From: Streptomyces bicolor
Lineage (GTDB): Bacteria; Actinomycetota; Actinomycetes; Streptomycetales; Streptomycetaceae
NCBI RefSeq assembly: GCF_000719285.1
Contig: NZ_JOFS01000042.1
Location: 1 to 58,292 of the forward strand
Direction of reading: 5' to 3'
Length of the DNA stretch: 58,292 nt
Part shown: positions 56,959 to 58,292 of the stretch, in pieces
Position numbering within the stretch: the stretch's first letter is position 1
Layout of the letters: every line of letters begins with the position of its first letter
The notes under the pieces: model-generated
Told to the model about the DNA's origin: nothing
What the model saw: only the letters and a program-made list of their open reading frames with translations
Databases searched by the model: none
Program-made: the position numbers and the translations under genes

Positions 56959-58292
56959 TCAGGCGACGCGGGTCAGCTTGTCCGTGAAGCCCGGTTCGGC
57001 GAGGTCCGTCTGGAGGGCCACGGGAACCTTGACCGCACCGCTCGCGCCGTCACCGACGGTGAGCGTGCCGACCTTGGTGCCGGCCTTCGCGGTGTGCGGG
57101 ACGTCGTCGGCGTCGAAGGACAGCTTCACCTTGAAGCCGGACCAGCCGACGGCGGTGACGTCCTCGGTGAGGACGACCGGGGTGTGGCCGCCGAGGCCGT
57201 CGTCGACGTATCCGACGACGTCGCCCTTCTTGAGGATCTTCGCCGAGGTCATCGCGTCCTGGGCGGCGAGCATCGCGGTCTTGCTGACGTCGTTGACGGT
57301 CTGGATGATCGGCGCCTTGTGCTGGCCGAGGATGGCGCCGACGAGGGTGACGATCTCGCCGCCGACCTCCTTGCGGGCCGCGAAGAGGAGGTTGCCGCCG
57401 GCTGCGGTGGTGGTGCCCGTCTTGATGCCGATGGCGCCGTTGTAGGGGACGAGATAGTTGTAGTTGTAGTGCTTCTTCCCGGATGGGTCGATCCACTGCC
57501 CCATGGCCGTGATCTCCATCAGTGCCGGGATCTTGACGAGCTCGTTGCCCAGCTTCACCTGGTCCTCGGCGGTGGAGACGGTGGTCTCCTTCAGGCCGGA
57601 GGCGTCGGTGTACGTCGTGTTCGTCATCCCGAGTTCCTTGGCGGTGGCGTTCATCTTCTCGATGAAGGCCTTCTCGGTACCGGCGTCCCAGCGGGCCAGC
57701 AGGCGGGCGATGTTGTTCGCGGACGGGATCATGATCGCCGCGATCGCGTCGTGAAGGGTGATGGTGTCGCCCTCCTTGACGGTGTTGAGGGTGGACTCGC
57801 CGTCCTGGTCATAGCCGCCCTCCTTCTCCGCCAGGGCGTCGACCTTGATCTTCTCGCCGTCCTCGCCCGACTTCAGGGCGTGGTCCTTCAGGACGACGTA
57901 CGCGGTCATGGCCTTGGCGACCGAGCCGATGGCGACCGGGGTCTGCTCGCCGAAGTTCCCCATCGTGCCGATTCCGTTGACGTCCATCCAGCCCTGGCCC
58001 TCGCCGGGCCAGGGCAGGGAGGCCTTGCCGCCCTCGAAGGTGTACGACTCCTCGGCGGTGAGGGCGAGGGTGGGGGCGGGCAGGGGACGGACGGCCTGCG
58101 CGATCGCAAAGAGGATCGCGAGGAGCAGGACCAGGGGGGTCCAGATCTTGATCCGCCGGACGACCGTGCGGACGGGGGTGTCCGGGGGCGGGGGTGTGTT
58201 CGTCAGCTCGGCGAGCAGGTCGAGTGGGGGCTTGCGGGGCAGGGGCTGCTGGGTGGTGCGCTCGGGGCCGACGTGGGGAATCGCGGCGGTTG
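56959..58292 (-). CDS. D-alanyl-D-alanine carboxypeptidase (S11), N-terminus outside window
   Basis: Partial gene: the frame continues through the right edge, where it reads IPHVGPERTTQQPLPRKPP. A Pro-rich cytoplasmic part and one TM helix (WTPLVLLLAILFAIAQAV) lead to the penicillin-binding domain. The SxxK motif is SVAK (in AIGSVAKAMTAY), the SxN motif is SAN (in MIPSANNIA), and KTG is in GIKTGTTTAAGG, so all three catalytic motifs are present. It trims the terminal D-Ala from peptidoglycan pentapeptides. An ATG at 57987 is internal, not the start, because conserved envelope-type sequence continues upstream. Confidence 0.93.
   Translation of the reverse strand, partial: TAAIPHVGPERTTQQPLPRKPPLDLLAELTNTPPPPDTPVRTVVRRIKIWTPLVLLLAILFAIAQAVRPLPAPTLALTAEESYTFEGGKASLPWPGEGQGWMDVNGIGTMGNFGEQTPVAIGSVAKAMTAYVVLKDHALKSGEDGEKIKVDALAEKEGGYDQDGESTLNTVKEGDTITLHDAIAAIMIPSANNIARLLARWDAGTEKAFIEKMNATAKELGMTNTTYTDASGLKETTVSTAEDQVKLGNELVKIPALMEITAMGQWIDPSGKKHYNYNYLVPYNGAIGIKTGTTTAAGGNLLFAARKEVGGEIVTLVGAILGQHKAPIIQTVNDVSKTAMLAAQDAMTSAKILKKGDVVGYVDDGLGGHTPVVLTEDVTAVGWSGFKVKLSFDADDVPHTAKAGTKVGTLTVGDGASGAVKVPVALQTDLAEPGFTDKLTRVA

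Noticed and set aside
1..58292. CRISPR arrays, rRNA, intact transposases, PKS/NRPS clusters
   Set aside because: None found. No regularly spaced repeats, no DDE transposase motifs, and no megasynthase modules in the window.

Overview
The window is high-GC actinobacterial chromosome, almost certainly Streptomyces. Coding frames show strong third-position GC bias, GTG starts are common, and one gene is recognisable as the principal-like sigma factor HrdD (332 codons). Gene order around hrdD and the fructose PTS operon, together with mscL, LtrA, MTAP and penicillin acylase, looks like conserved Streptomyces core. The right end (GT-C-like membrane protein plus D,D-carboxypeptidase) looks like a second core block.

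Layout. 0.1-14.5 kb: penicillin acylase, K+/H+ antiporter, MFS pump, FmdB-type zinc ribbon, methylthioadenosine phosphorylase, SAF/CpaB-like protein, MscL, LtrA, P1-family peptidase, an L,D-transpeptidase lipoprotein and DUF6227. 14.2-18.7 kb: a leftward fructose operon fruR-fruK-(small ORF)-fruA. The 245-bp gap between fruK and fruA is filled exactly by an 83-codon ORF with ATGA stop/start overlaps at both ends and a TTA codon. 18.9-23.0 kb: MFS exporter with a divergent WYL regulator, then hrdD preceded by a textbook sigma-R type promoter. 23.2-34.9 kb: GNAT acetyltransferase, DODA-type dioxygenase/MarR pair, a TetR-regulated MFS exporter with two identical-architecture operators, a secreted M6-like metalloprotease, a tandem-IclR regulator, a divergent LysR/DJ-1 pair and a 674-residue protein of unknown function.

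35-54 kb is patchier accessory DNA with many decayed genes. A GT4 glycosyltransferase and a multipass GT-C-like protein are translationally coupled. A broken ricin-lectin-bearing secreted protein precedes tRNA-Arg(CCU). A 20-bp perfect copy (28 bp with one interruption) of the tRNA 3' end recurs about 7.4 kb downstream, and a decayed tyrosine recombinase lies just inside the tRNA end. This outlines a relic integrative element (39.75-47.16 kb). Its cargo is mainly xylan-related: an orphan sugar-binding lipoprotein, a Tat-type GH11 xylanase and a CE4 acetylxylan esterase whose carbohydrate-binding module has decayed. A TetR/SnoaL/DUF3237 cassette and a TPR protein follow.

47.5-54.9 kb holds a His/Lys-rich secreted protein, an unknown protein next to a barstar fragment, a ferric-reductase-like flavoprotein, an SRPBCC protein, an S-adenosyl methyltransferase, an MFS pump beside the broken remains of its ArsR-type regulator, glutathione peroxidase and a MerR/GyrI regulator with its dyad operator. 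All assignments are from reading translated sequence and motifs; no database search was run.
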